The notes under the pieces: model-generated
Seen by the model: the letters and a program-made list of their open reading frames with translations, nothing else
Database searches by the model: none
Told to the model about the DNA's origin: nothing
Translations under genes and position numbers: made by a program
Shown: in pieces, positions 24,942 through 35,780 of the stretch
How the letters are laid out: each line of letters opens with the position of its first letter
Numbering within the stretch: the first letter of the stretch is position 1
Source: Talpa occidentalis
Taxonomy: Eukaryota; Chordata; Mammalia; Eulipotyphla; Talpidae
Length of the DNA: 64,000 nucleotides
Reading direction: 5' to 3'
NCBI RefSeq assembly: GCF_014898055.3
Contig: NW_023604861.1
Span: 100,318,083-100,382,082, forward strand

Positions 24942-25592
24942 TGTTATAGGACAGGGAGAGGGGCAGCCCAAACCCCGCAAACCTGCCTATTCTAAATGGG
25001 TTCTGCCATCCGCCGCATCAACACAAAACATATGAGACTTTAATGGGAAGGAACTTTAATAAAACTAAGAAACAATACAGGAAAGGCAAAGAGTCTAGTT
25101 TCTAAATGAAGCACCCAAAGTTACCTGTCCCCTCATGGGTAAAAGTCCATCCAAATGGGATTGGCCCAGAGCAAAGCCCCAAAGCCTGCCACAAGTCTAA
25201 AGCATCTTCCAGTGGGGACCCACAGCAAAGGGTCAGAAATAACCAGACAAGCCCGGAAGGAAAAGAGCAAAATCAACATCAAGATAAAAACTGCCATTGT
25301 CACCTCCCCATGGGTCTCACCCACATCTGTGTCACCCAGTCTACGACCAAAAGACAAGCACAGTTTCTTCACGTGTCTCTAGGCTCCATGCGCCTCCTCC
25401 AGGTCTCCTGGCTCCATCCTGCTTCCTTCCTCAGTCTCTTCTGCAGCTTCTCCTCTTCCTGCTCAGCTCCACCCTCCCTTGGGTGGTGATGGGATTTGTC
25501 TTTCCCAGAGTCTTGATGGCTTTAGTCTGGAGTGGGGGTGGAGTCCACAAAGCCTGTATGGGATTAACTCAGGACATCACTTCCCCCTAACA
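24942..25592 (-). mobile_element. Chimeric solo LTR (LTR-B start joined to LTR-A remainder)
   Basis: The + strand starts TGTTATAGGACAGG, like LTR-A copies, and follows LTR-A closely to about 25478. From 'gggtggtgatgggatttg' it follows LTR-B to CCCCCTAACA at 25592. The whole unit sits inside one exact 4-bp target duplication ATTG (24938-24941 and 25593-25596). In sense (- strand) it therefore has the first ~115 bp of LTR-B U3 and the rest from LTR-A. The switch falls at a CCAAGGGAGGGTGG-type motif shared by both families. Confidence 0.85.
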
Positions 25593-26101
25593 ATTGGCCA
25601 TTCTACTTTTACCTTCCCTGAACTAACTATTCTTTTGATCATTTTTCACTGGATCATTTGCCCTTTTTCCTCACTTTTAAAATAAGAATATATTTAATAC
25701 ATTTGTCCTTGTCCTTTGTTCATTATATGAAAAAAAGAGAAGGGAATTGAACAACATGAAACAAAATAATCAGAGAGAAATGTTATTTTTGAATTCTTTA
25801 AGATTTTAAAAAACCTCATGTATTCTCTACAATGTAGCTAAGTCTGATACCACAGATGAATATACATGGGCCTTCCCCTTTGCGCCTTGGGCCCCCCAGG
25901 GTTTTGTGGAAACTGCAAAGACATCTTCCACAATTTCAGTACCTCAAAGATGACTAGGAACTAAGGGATAGTCAGGGATCACTTACAATTGTCCACCTTT
26001 TTTGGGTGAAATTGTAAGTTGAGGGAATGGATTCTAAATTTTAGTTCCAGGTAAGCACAGCCCCAGAGAGGCCCAGAAAAATGTTGGCTTCCCTGTGGTT
26101 C

Positions 26102-26585
26102 TGTTGTAGAGCAACCCCGATACAAAACGGGGTGCCTGACTGTGGGTCCTCACCCACGCGCTTAAAAGGACTTATCAATGCTCTACTGCAGGCACACGTG
26201 AAAGGTTAATAAAAGGTTTATTTACAAGGTAAGGGGAAATGAGGAAATGTACAGCTCTGGGAGAAAAGTGGGAGACAAAGTTTTAAATGAGTCCTACCCA
26301 ATCTGCCGATCAGGAATCCCAAAATGGTGCTCTCAGAGTTGGCCGCCAGCCAGGAGCAGTGAAGCCAGGAGACGAGCGATCGCGAGCCAGAGAGCCCCCA
26401 AGGCCCACATGTTTGGTTTTTATATCCAACCTGGCTGCCCAACTCCACCCTCAGGTCCCAGCCACCCTCCCTTTGGTGGTGATGGGATTTGTCTTTCCCA
26501 ATGTCTTGATGGCTTTAGTCTGGAGTGGGGGTGGGGTCCACAAAGCCTGTATGGGATTAACTCAGGACATCATTTCCCCCTAACA
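26102..26585 (-). mobile_element. Solo LTR, family LTR-B
   Basis: 484 bp with TG...CA ends (TGTTAGGGGG...TCTACAACA in sense) and an exact 4-bp target duplication GTTC (26098-26101 and 26586-26589). In sense it has a TATA box and an AATAAA poly(A) signal. The 4-bp duplication is usual for gammaretrovirus-like (class I) elements. Confidence 0.9.
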
Positions 26586-27185
26586 GTTCAGGCCAGTGGC
26601 AGGGATTGGAGAGATGGCTCAAGAGTCATAGTTGTCAGCAGTCACCATCCACACTGCCCCAGCTTGAGCATGTTACCTGAGAATGCTTCTCTGAAATCCT
26701 TTGTGGAAATTTTAGACAACCTTGTGGCCTGAGAACTGACAGAAAGAAGTGGGAAAATGGGCCCTGTAGGTCGTGACTCACTGTGAACAGCAGAGAGCAG
26801 CATTGTCCTGCCTTTGCCTCTGAAAAGAGCCAGCTAAAGAAGGTACCTACATGAACTCAGCATGACTTACTTAATTTTTCCAGATTCTAGAACTCTCAAC
26901 CAAAGTTCCCTTAGACAGTTAACTGACGGAAAAATAAAGAATTAAAGAATGCGAGCTACAGGCTTATCTTTCTTTGCTTCTCTATCAAGACATAGACATA
27001 GACATAGGCACAAACATATTAATATGTTATGGAGGTGAGACTACAATCCAAATATTCAGACTCTGAGTTCAGGGCCATTCTTTCCTACAACTTGCAAAAT
27101 CAGGTGACTTGTAAAAATTCAATACTGCTATCAGTGTTGCTACAGTAAGACTTTAGGAAAGTTATAAAACTTTCCGCTCCTAGGA
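26586..27185. other. Intergenic, nothing recognised
   Basis: Between an LTR and an L1 relic. I see no gene in it. Confidence 0.4.
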
Positions 27186-27189
27186 TGCT

Positions 27190-27870
27190 TTATTTTATTT
27201 TTTATTTTATTATTATTTTTTTACTTCATTTTTCATTATTGTACAATATATGTATTATCACCTTAGTTATATTCCCTGTGAAATTCCCACCACCCATTCA
27301 CCCATGATTTATCACCATGATCCCTTGTGCTCTGCCCACCCTTGTTACGATCCTGCTCCCTTCTCCCCACCTGCAGAATGTCTCTGGTTTTTAATTGTCT
27401 GTTGATCTTGATTTTTACTTTATTATAGTTACTTTTTTTTTCCTGATCCCTTATTTGGATCCTCTATACTACTCCTATATGTGAGACCATCCAGTATTTT
27501 TCTTTTTCTTTCTGGCTTATTTCACTCAGCATGTTCCCTTCCAGGCCCATCCATGTTGCTGCAAATGGCATGAGTTTATCTTTTTTGGTTGCTGAGTAAT
27601 ATTCCACTGTGTATATATATCTTCTTGATCCAGTCATCTATTTTTGGGCATTTGGGTTGTTTCCATAGCTTACCTATCATAAATAGTGCTATAATAAACA
27701 TGGCGGGGTGGGGGGAGTGTCCTTTTGGATTAATGTTTTTGTGTCCTTTGGGTAGATCCCTAGGAATGGAATTGCTGGATCATATGGAAGCTGGATTTTT
27801 AATAGGTTGAGGAACCTCCACACAGCTTTCCTATAGTGGTTGCACCAGTTTGCATTCCCATCAGCAGTGT
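27190..27870 (-). mobile_element. L1 3'-region fragment
   Basis: On the - strand: L1 3' text including the 'ttgcagcaacatggatgggc' type motif and the A-rich 3' end at the low-coordinate side. 5' truncated, several gaps, no intact ORF. Confidence 0.75.
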
Positions 27871-28659
27871 AGTAGAGTCTAGGATGTTTTAAATGAGATG
27901 TTCCCATCTTCATAGAATAGGCAGCACCTGACTCTCAGACCACAGAAACACTGTGTTTTTTGAAGGATTAGATTGCATAATTCCAGAGTCCTGGAAGTCT
28001 GTGGTTTGAGGCAGATAAATTAACAAGGGATGAAGTCATGTACCAATGATTAAAGTGGATGGGAGGGAGGGAATGCTAGAGGCAGCCTTTCATCTGTGGA
28101 GCAATAAAAGGATTTCCCTTCAGGACTGACTGGTTGCTCATCCCAGAAGCATTTTCCTCTTCCCCTGGAAAATGAAACTACTACGGCAAGTATGACACTG
28201 ATGTTGGACTGAAAACTGGGACATATTCCTGAAAAATAGACTTCCCAAAGTCCAGACAGACTTTTGGCTCTTATCTTATATCACCTTAAGACTTTTATTT
28301 CTTTTCAGAACTTGGAAATTAAATCATATGAGAGCAAGTAAGAACAGCTGTCTTTATTTTTATATATTGATTTAAATATTTTTTCCTTTATACTTTTACA
28401 AACCCAAATCAGTAATTTTCTTTTCTTTTCAGCAATGTTGTATATGTGACAGTGTTCAACCCAGGGTAAGAAAACTTTGTCTAGGGTCCATGTGCCACAA
28501 TCGGTGTAGCCTGGGAAACTCATATTGGTCTCATTAAAATGAGAATCTAAGAATTTTTTATTTTCCCCAAGAACCCAGCTCTGGTCTCCTCAGACAGGGC
28601 TCTTTATGTGTCATCACGTGCAATCTTCACCTCTTGTTACCACAGGGTTAAAAGAATGC

Positions 28660-28800
28660 ACACCAGTGTTTTATAAATTTTAATACTTATTATTATCATT
28701 CATTGAGCTCCTTCTATGAGTCAGGGACTGTGACCAGCACTTCATACACATTATTTCATTTAATTCTCATTCTAAAGATGGGGCAATCCAAGCAGAGATG
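28660..28800 (+). repeat. MIR element
   Basis: Text 'ctccttctatgagtcaggga' and 'ttatttcatttaattctcat', typical of MIR. Confidence 0.5.
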
Positions 28801-29007
28801 AAGTAAAATAGACTAGGTCAATTAAAAATTGTGAGCTGGTCAGGAAACTACCTCACCTTCACCTTAACAACCTGGGGAGTTGTTTGCTTTGAAGCTGCAT
28901 CTGTCCCATTTTGAATCACAACTGGCAAAAACAAGTGCATCACATCCTGTCTCAAACAGTTGGACCTCATCTCAGCAGGCAGGAGCTGTTTGAACACTTG
29001 ATCCTAA

Positions 29008-29606
29008 TGTTACAGGACAGGGAGAGGGGCACCCCAGACCCCACAAACCTACCTGCTCTAAATAGGTTCTGCCATCCACTACATCAACACAAAACATATG
29101 AGACTTTAATGGGAAGGAACTTCAATACAATTAGGACGCAATACAGGAAAGGCAAAGAATATAGTTTCTAAATCAAGCACCCAAAGTTACCTATCCCATC
29201 GTGGGTAAAAGTCCACCCAAGCAGGATTGGCCCAGAGCAAGGCCTGAAAGCCTGGTCACAAGTCCAAAGCACCTTTCAGTGGCGACCCACAGAAAAGGAT
29301 CAGAAACAACCAGACAAGTCTGGGAGGAAAAGGGCAAAATCAAAATCAAGATAAAAGTTGCCTCTTTTATCCTCCCCACGAGTCTCACCCACATCTCTTT
29401 CAACCAGGGCATGGCCAAAAGGCAAGCACAGTTTCTTCACGTGTCTCTGCTCCATGTGCCTCCTCCAGGTCTCCTCTAGCTCTCCATCCTGCTTCCTTCC
29501 TTCTCAGTCTCCTCTGCAGCTTCTTCTCTTCTTTTTAGCTCCACCTTCCTTTGGGTGGGACAGGGAACCTGGAGTTTTCCCCTTTCCTGGGGACCACCCC
29601 GTTACA
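29008..29606 (-). mobile_element. Solo LTR, family LTR-A
   Basis: 599 bp; sense is the - strand (TGTAACGGGG...CCTGTAACA). It has an exact 4-bp target duplication CTAA (29004-29007 and 29607-29610). A short purine-rich G/A stretch follows the U3 start. Confidence 0.9.
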
Positions 29607-30719
29607 CTAACAACTCAGCACACCCCATCCTGGTGCTATATCTTGACAAAAAGTACCATATATCCTGACAAAATTTGTGGCTTTCTGCTAATTTTCTGCC
29701 ATACCCTGAAAGGAGGGAGTGGCCATGGGCTCCGCGTGTGCAGTCAGCAAAGGCCCTGAACAAGAGGTGACCTGGCTCTCATCAGGGGGACTAGGGGGGA
29801 GACCCAATGTAACAATGAGACATGCCGCCAATCAGGAGCATGTAGCCCTTCTACAGTATTCTAGCATAACCCCATCCAGAACGTATCATCACGTCACTCC
29901 CCTCTGCTCCTTCTCTACTGGCAGACCTCTTAAAAAGCCTTTTAGAATTTCCCTCAGAGAGTCAACTTGGAAACTTTTTTTTTCTTTCCAACACTATCCC
30001 CCCTTGTGTTCAAAGGTAAGTTTAATATACCTTGTCTTGATGTCCTCTTGTCTTGCCTTCCCCTGAGGTCTGTAACTTAAGTTCACTTACAGGAGGAATA
30101 TAGGAAAACTGAACAAAGGATCAGAAGAAATACAAAATATGCAAACTGACCATTGGTTTGAGGCATAAAGTAGGGGAGAGGGAGAGAGGGGGTCAAAACA
30201 GGGAAGGAAAGAGCACAAGGAACTGTGGTAACTGTTCACAGTTGCTGTGGTGGTGGGAGATTTATGGGGACTACACTTGAGGGGAGAAATGATATAGTGT
30301 ACAAAAAAGAACAACGATGTAAGAAAATAAAAAATTCAATAAAAATAAATAAAATTGAAAAGAAGTAACTTCCGAAAGGTCGTATTTGAACCCATGTCTC
30401 TCTCATTCCTATAAGGGGAGTTGCCTTTGTTAAATTTACCTCCAGTATTCTTAGAACTTCTCCATAAATGTATCTCCAGCTAAATGGAATATGCACTAGA
30501 TAAGCCACCTAGCAGAGCAGAAAGCCAAAGTAGGTTAAAAATGCCACCACCTAGAAGCAGTACGATTACATTAAAAGAAATTTAAACCTGGTAGAAAAGT
30601 TCAGAGCATCAACCAGTTCAACCCCTTACTTTACAGATCAGGAAATTGAGACATAGAAAAGCTAAATTACTAAACAATTTTACAAGGTCGAGGCCAGAGC
30701 AGAGATGGGGTTCAGAGAG

Positions 30720-31000
30720 GGGAACTTGAAACTGCTGCCATCTGCAACCCGGGAGTCGGCTCTGCCGGGTTTGCATGGGCCCTGATAAACAGCTTTGAAA
30801 GAACTAGTTGAGAGAAAGAACTTCCCTCAGAGGCCAGATCCCGCCCTATAAAAGCTTGCCCTTACTCCCCAACAGGCGCGACTTCTCCGACTCCCATGGT
30901 GGTGGGCCAACCTGGCCCTTGAGTGCAATAAATTTCCTGCCTGTGAGAAATTTAGCCTGGCTCTCCTTTAATTTACCGTGCCAATCCTTTAGAATTTTAT
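30720..31000 (+). mobile_element. Probable LTR of a third ERV family
   Basis: A compact Pol II unit: TATAAAA at 30847-30853, then AATAAA at 30927-30932, about 80 bp apart. That is the U3-R layout of a retroviral LTR. The limits and the family are not known to me. Confidence 0.4.
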
Positions 31001-31189
31001 ATAATAAGTAGAAGCAGTTAACATTCGAATCACTGAAGGTGCACTGTGACCACCCACTTTTTTTCTTATGACAAAATGCATCTCCTCCTCCCTAGCCCCA
31101 GGGGAAAGCACTCATTGCTAATGGGAAGGAAGCCTTGGCACTAAGAATTCATTCCTGTTTTGCTGCTCATGAGCAGAGTGACACTATGT

Positions 31190-31290
31190 GTCAGTCATTG
31201 AGCTTTCTGTGTCTGATTTCTCTTTTGTAAAATGGGAATAACACTGTTTTACCTATCTCACAGAGCTTTCATGGAAACAAAGTCAAATAA
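31190..31290 (+). repeat. MIR element
   Basis: MIR core text 'cttttgtaaaatgggaataa' and 'tacctatctcacagagc'. Confidence 0.5.
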
Positions 31291-31469
31291 TGAATATGAA
31301 AAATTTGAGAAGAGGAGACATAGCACTGGATGCATGGTTTAAGTATTTATTATCAAAAAATGAGTTAAGGAGTACTTTCCTTGTGAGGATACGGATTTGG
31401 CTGATGTCACAAAAACCCCAAATAAGAGTGATTCAACAAAATAGCAGTTTTTGCTCTCATGAGTCATTT

Positions 31470-31780
31470 TTAATTGTATTATTTTTTTATTGAGATAACA
31501 CTGGTTTATACCACTGAACATGATTCAGAGGCACAGGGTCACACCTCTTCAGGTGTAAGTTACCACACCACACCCACCACCAAAGCACCCATAATCCACT
31601 ACCATAGTTCACTGGGCCCCTCCCAGCTTTACTGCCTCTGGTAGCCTCAATTACAGCAGATCGCTAGGGTTTGTTTTGGTTTAGTTTTGTCTGCAATTTG
31701 TTTTGTTTCTCTATAGTCCACATATAAGTGAAGTCACCCTGTATTTGTCATTGATTCTATATTTTCCTTCTATCATACTG
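31470..31780 (-). mobile_element. Old L1 3' end
   Basis: Antisense L1M-type 3' UTR text: 'ttttttattgagataacact' at the 3' side and 'tagtccacatataagtgaa' upstream. Confidence 0.5.
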
Positions 31781-32363
31781 CTCTGCTCTCCCGAGGAGCT
31801 GCCCTTTGGTTGCCTCATGGTGCAAGTTGAATCATCTCCACAAGCTTCATAGTCCAATTAAATGTATGAAGTTGCTATTGTGCAAAACTGTTAATTTAGA
31901 ATTTAGTTACTATGAGAGAAAAGGAAAATAGATAATGGCAAGGAATCAACTTAGAGTTGAGTTACAACAAAGTGTAATAGATACTGTAGCTGACAATCAA
32001 ATAATCCAACTTGACCTTGAAAAGTTTAACATACACTGGAGAAAACATCTCTCTATACATCAAAATATAAACACAGAGAAATATTCCTTATTTCTCATAA
32101 AATACAGTCCCAAATGCTAAATATTTGACATTGACCCAAATCACCTCTTAGGTTTACTTCCCACTTATTCCAGCAAACCTGACTGAGGCAGTCTAATGTT
32201 GGGGTATAAGCTGGAGGCGCAGGGGTGAAAGAATTCACCACAGCCAGAATGGAGAACAGAAAGGGCAGATTTATTTACTATCCAGCCAGGGGTCAGGGGA
32301 TGAGATGAGAGAGTTCATCTGTGAGGGAAGAAGGGTTTGAGGGGTCTCCTTTATAACCTGTTT

Positions 32364-32949
32364 TGTAACAGGGTGGTCCCCAGGAAAGGGGGAGGTTCCC
32401 TGCCCCACCCAAGGGAGGGTGGAGCTGAGCAGGAAGAGGAGAAGCTGCAGAAGAGACTAAGGAAGGAAGCAGGATGGAGCCAGGAGACCTGGAGGAGGCG
32501 CGTGGAGCCTAGAGACACGTGAAGAAACTGCGCTTGTCTTTTGGTCGTGGACTGGGTGACACAGATGTGGGTGAAACCCATGGGGAGGTGACAGTGGCAG
32601 CTTTTATCTTGATGTTGATTTTGCTCTTTTCCTTCCGAGCTTGTCTGGTTGTTTCTGGCCCTTTTCTGTGGGCCCCCACTGGAAGATGCTTTAGACTTGT
32701 GGCAGGCTTTGGGGCCTTGCTCTGGGCCAATCCCATTTGGATGGACTTTTACCCACGAGGGGACGGGTAACTTTGGGTGCTTCATTTAGAAACTAGATTC
32801 TTTGCCTTACCTGTATTGTTTTTTAGTTTTATTAAAGTTTCTTCCCATTAAAGTCTCATATGTTTTGTGTTGATGCGGCGGATGGCAGAACCCATTTAGA
32901 ATAGGCAGGTTTGCGGGGTTTGGGCTGCCCCTCTCCCTGTCCTATAACA
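32364..32949 (+). mobile_element. Solo LTR, family LTR-A
   Basis: 586 bp, TGTAACAGGGTGG...CCTATAACA, with an exact target duplication GTTT (32360-32363 and 32950-32953). ATTAAA poly(A)-type signals occur at 32831 and 32847. The 83- and 144-codon frames in it are not viral genes; an LTR has no coding region expected here. Confidence 0.92.
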
Positions 32950-33159
32950 GTTTCTGCAGGCCTTTTCATGACTGGGGGGAGTTGTCTCTGCTGGTTGCTA
33001 TCTGCTGGCCATCAGGTTTCACTAGACTTCCCACACAGGAGGTGTCCTGTCTGATTCTGTTTGGCCTGTTTCCAAATTCTCCAGAATTCTCAATAGTTCC
33101 TTATTGGTGTGGACCAGTGGCCAATTCCCATGGCAACTCTGTGGGTTTCATTTTCTTTC

Positions 33160-33195
33160 TTTCTTTCTTTTTTTTAAGATTTATTTATGCATTGT
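33160..33195 (-). repeat. SINE 3'-tail fragment next to a (TTTC)n run
   Basis: 'tttaagatttatttatgcat' is the reverse complement of a SINE tail; the element is cut off right after it. Confidence 0.5.
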
Positions 33196-33295
33196 AGTGG
33201 CAGGATAGGGACGGAGCTAGTTTCTGATGATCTGAGCAGACGGGGTAAAGGAGTCCTGGAGCCCTCGGTGGTTTTTCAGGCTTTTATTGAGCTTT

Positions 33296-33770
33296 TGTTA
33301 GGGGGAAATGATGTCCTGAGTTAATCCCATACAGGCTTTGTGGACCCCACCCCCACTCTAGACTAAAGCCATCAAGACATTGACAAAGACAAATCCCATC
33401 ACCACCAAGGGAGGGTGGCTGGGACCTAAGGGTGGAGTTGGGCAGCCAGGTTGGATATAAAAACCAAACACGTGGGCCTTGGGGGCTCGCTGTCGCTCGC
33501 CTCCTGGCTACACAGCTCCTGGCTTGCAGCCATCTCTCAGAGCGCCATTTTGGGATTCCTGATCGGCGGATCGGGTAGGACTCATTTAAAACTTTGTCTC
33601 CCACTTTTCTCCCTGAGCTGTACATTTCCTCATTTCCCCTTCCCTTGTCAATAAACCTTTTATTAACCTTTCACGTGTGCCTGCAGTAGAGCATTGATAA
33701 GTCCTTTTAAGCGCACGGGTGAGGACCCACAGTCAGGCACCCCGTTTTGTATCGGGGTTGCTCTACAACA
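33296..33770 (+). mobile_element. Solo LTR, family LTR-B
   Basis: 475 bp, TGTTAGGGGG...CTACAACA, with an exact target duplication CTTT (33292-33295 and 33771-33774). TATA box at 33456-33463, AATAAA at 33650-33655. This is the best copy for reading the U3-R-U5 order. Confidence 0.93.
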
Positions 33771-34141
33771 CTTTCACATGTAGTGTGGCAAACAGGCAGG
33801 CCTCCAAGACCCCGGCAAGTCTTTACTCTGGGTTTCTCTGGCATTCTTTCACCCCTTCTTTCTCTCCTGCCTCTTCTGCTTCTGCTTCTCTTGGCAGATA
33901 TCTCAATACTGAGCTATGGCCCACAGAAGTAAACAACACAGCTTACAACAATGTAACAACCGCAGGTGCCCCATCAGGCAGGGCAATCCTAATGGTGAGA
34001 GGGCAGACAAGCCTGAGGTGCAGTGGGTGAGAGGATTCACCAGAGAGAGAGAGCAGGGAACAGAACAGGCGGATTGACTGAAATACACTGCTGAGGGGAG
34101 CAGTGGGTGAGACAGGAGAGGTCTGCTGTGCCATGTGGGTA

Positions 34142-34232
34142 TGTTATAGGGCAGCCCCGATACAAAACGGGTTGCCTGACTGTGGGTCCTCACCAGTGTG
34201 CTTAAAAAGACTTATCAATACTCTACTGCAGG
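34142..34232 (-). mobile_element. Partial LTR-B (R-U5 end) abutting a full LTR-B
   Basis: About 90 bp equal to the terminal R-U5 part of LTR-B ('gcagccccgatacaaaacgg'...'actctactgcagg'), directly followed in the same orientation by a complete LTR-B. Confidence 0.8.
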
Positions 34233-34709
34233 TGTTGTAGAGCAACCCCGATACAAAACGGGGTGCCTGACTGTGGGTCCTCACCCGCGCGCTTAAAAGG
34301 ACTTATCAATGCTCTATTGCAGGCACACGTGAAAGGTTAATAAAAGGTTTATTTACAAGGGAAGGGCAAATGAGGAAAGGTACAGCTCAGGGAGAAAAGT
34401 GGGAGACAAAGTTTTAAATGCGTCCTACCCAATCCGCCGATCTGGAATCCCAAATGGCACTCTGAGAGCTGGCCACAAGCCAGGAGCCGTGAAGCCAGGA
34501 GGCAAGTGAGAGAGCGAGCCCCCAAAGCCCACGTGTTTGGTTTTTATACCAAACTTGGCTGATTAACTCCACACTCAGGTCCCAGCCACCTTCCCTTTGG
34601 TGGTGATGGGATTTGTCTTTCCCAATGTCTTGATGGCTTTGGCCTGGGGTGGGGGTGGAGTCCACAAAGCCTGCATGGAATTAGCTCAGGACATCCTTTC
34701 CCCCTAACA
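34233..34709 (-). mobile_element. Solo LTR, family LTR-B
   Basis: 477 bp with TGTTGTAGAG and CCCCTAACA ends on the + strand. Together with the partial copy it sits within a SINE. The outer flanks (GGTA/ATTA) are not an exact duplication. Confidence 0.87.
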
Positions 34710-34858
34710 ATTATCTCCCTGGCTGGTCCAGGATCAAACTTGTGCTGCAGAGACTGTGGATAGCTTCATAGTGCTGTGCTTAATCCCTTGCACCACCAGG
34801 GAGGACCAATTTCACTTTCTTATCTATTTTTTGTTTCCCAGCAATGTTCAGCTGAGCA

Positions 34859-35452
34859 TGTTATAGGACAGGGAGAGGGGCACCCCAGACCCCCACAAAC
34901 CTGCCTATTCTAAATGGGTTCTGCCATCCGCCGCATCAACACAAAACATAGGAGACTTTAATGGGAAGGAACTTTAATAAAACTAGGAAACAATACAGGT
35001 AAGGCAAAGAGTTTAGTTTCTAAATCAAGCACCCAAAGTTACCCATCCCCTCGTGGGTAAAAGTCCATCCAAATGGGATTGGCCCAGAGCAAGGCCCCAA
35101 AGCCTGCTACAAGTCTAAAGCATCTTCCAGTGGGGACCCACAGAAAAGGGTCACAAACAACCGGACAAGCCCGGAAGGAAAAGAGCAAAATCAACATCAA
35201 GATAAAAGCTGCCATTGTCACCTCCCCATGGGTCTCACCCACATCTGTGTCACCCAGTCCACGACCAAAAGACAAGCGCAGTTTCTTCACATGTCTCTAG
35301 GCTCCATGCGCCTCCTCCAGGTCTCCTGGCTCCATCCTGCTTCCTTCCTCAGTCTCTTCTGCAGCTTCTCCTCTTCCTGCTCAGCTCCACCCTTCCTTGG
35401 GTGGGGCAGGGAACCTGGAACCTCCCCCTTTCCTGGGGACCACCCTGTTACA
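34859..35452 (-). mobile_element. Solo LTR, family LTR-A
   Basis: 594 bp; sense is the - strand. Exact target duplication AGCA (34855-34858 and 35453-35456). Very similar to the copy at 32364-32949. Confidence 0.92.
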
Positions 35453-35780
35453 AGCAGAGAGCAGAAACTAAGTTTTAACTCTATTAAATGATACCCTGAC
35501 ACTGACTAGTGACCTTTGGAACCAGTAGGCTTTGAACAAACATTTACCTGCTTTGAATGCCCCTGGGTCAATTCACTTGCAAATTCCTACTCCTCCCTAA
35601 AAACTCAGCTTTTGTGCTGACCTCAAAGTAAAGCGCCATTCATCAACCTTTTTCCTACTTCTGCCACTAACATAAGTGACATTTTTTTTTTCTGGATAAT
35701 CAAAATAGTTGGAGCACTGGATCAGCATGCCATTTCTACCAGTCAGGGAGCCAAAATCTATTACCAGGCAATACTAAAAC

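Larger units (their letters stand above)
34010..34806 (-). repeat. tRNA-derived SINE split by an LTR-B insertion
   Basis: The SINE body is at 34010-34141 and its head at 34710-34806 (ends 'ccaccagggaggacc'). The break falls in 'catgtgggta|...|tatctccctgg'. The A-tail side is truncated. Confidence 0.8.

Noticed and set aside
32351..32785. 144-codon frame similar to one at 25106-25489
   Set aside because: The similarity is because both lie in antisense LTR-A sequence. It is a repeat by-product, not a gene.
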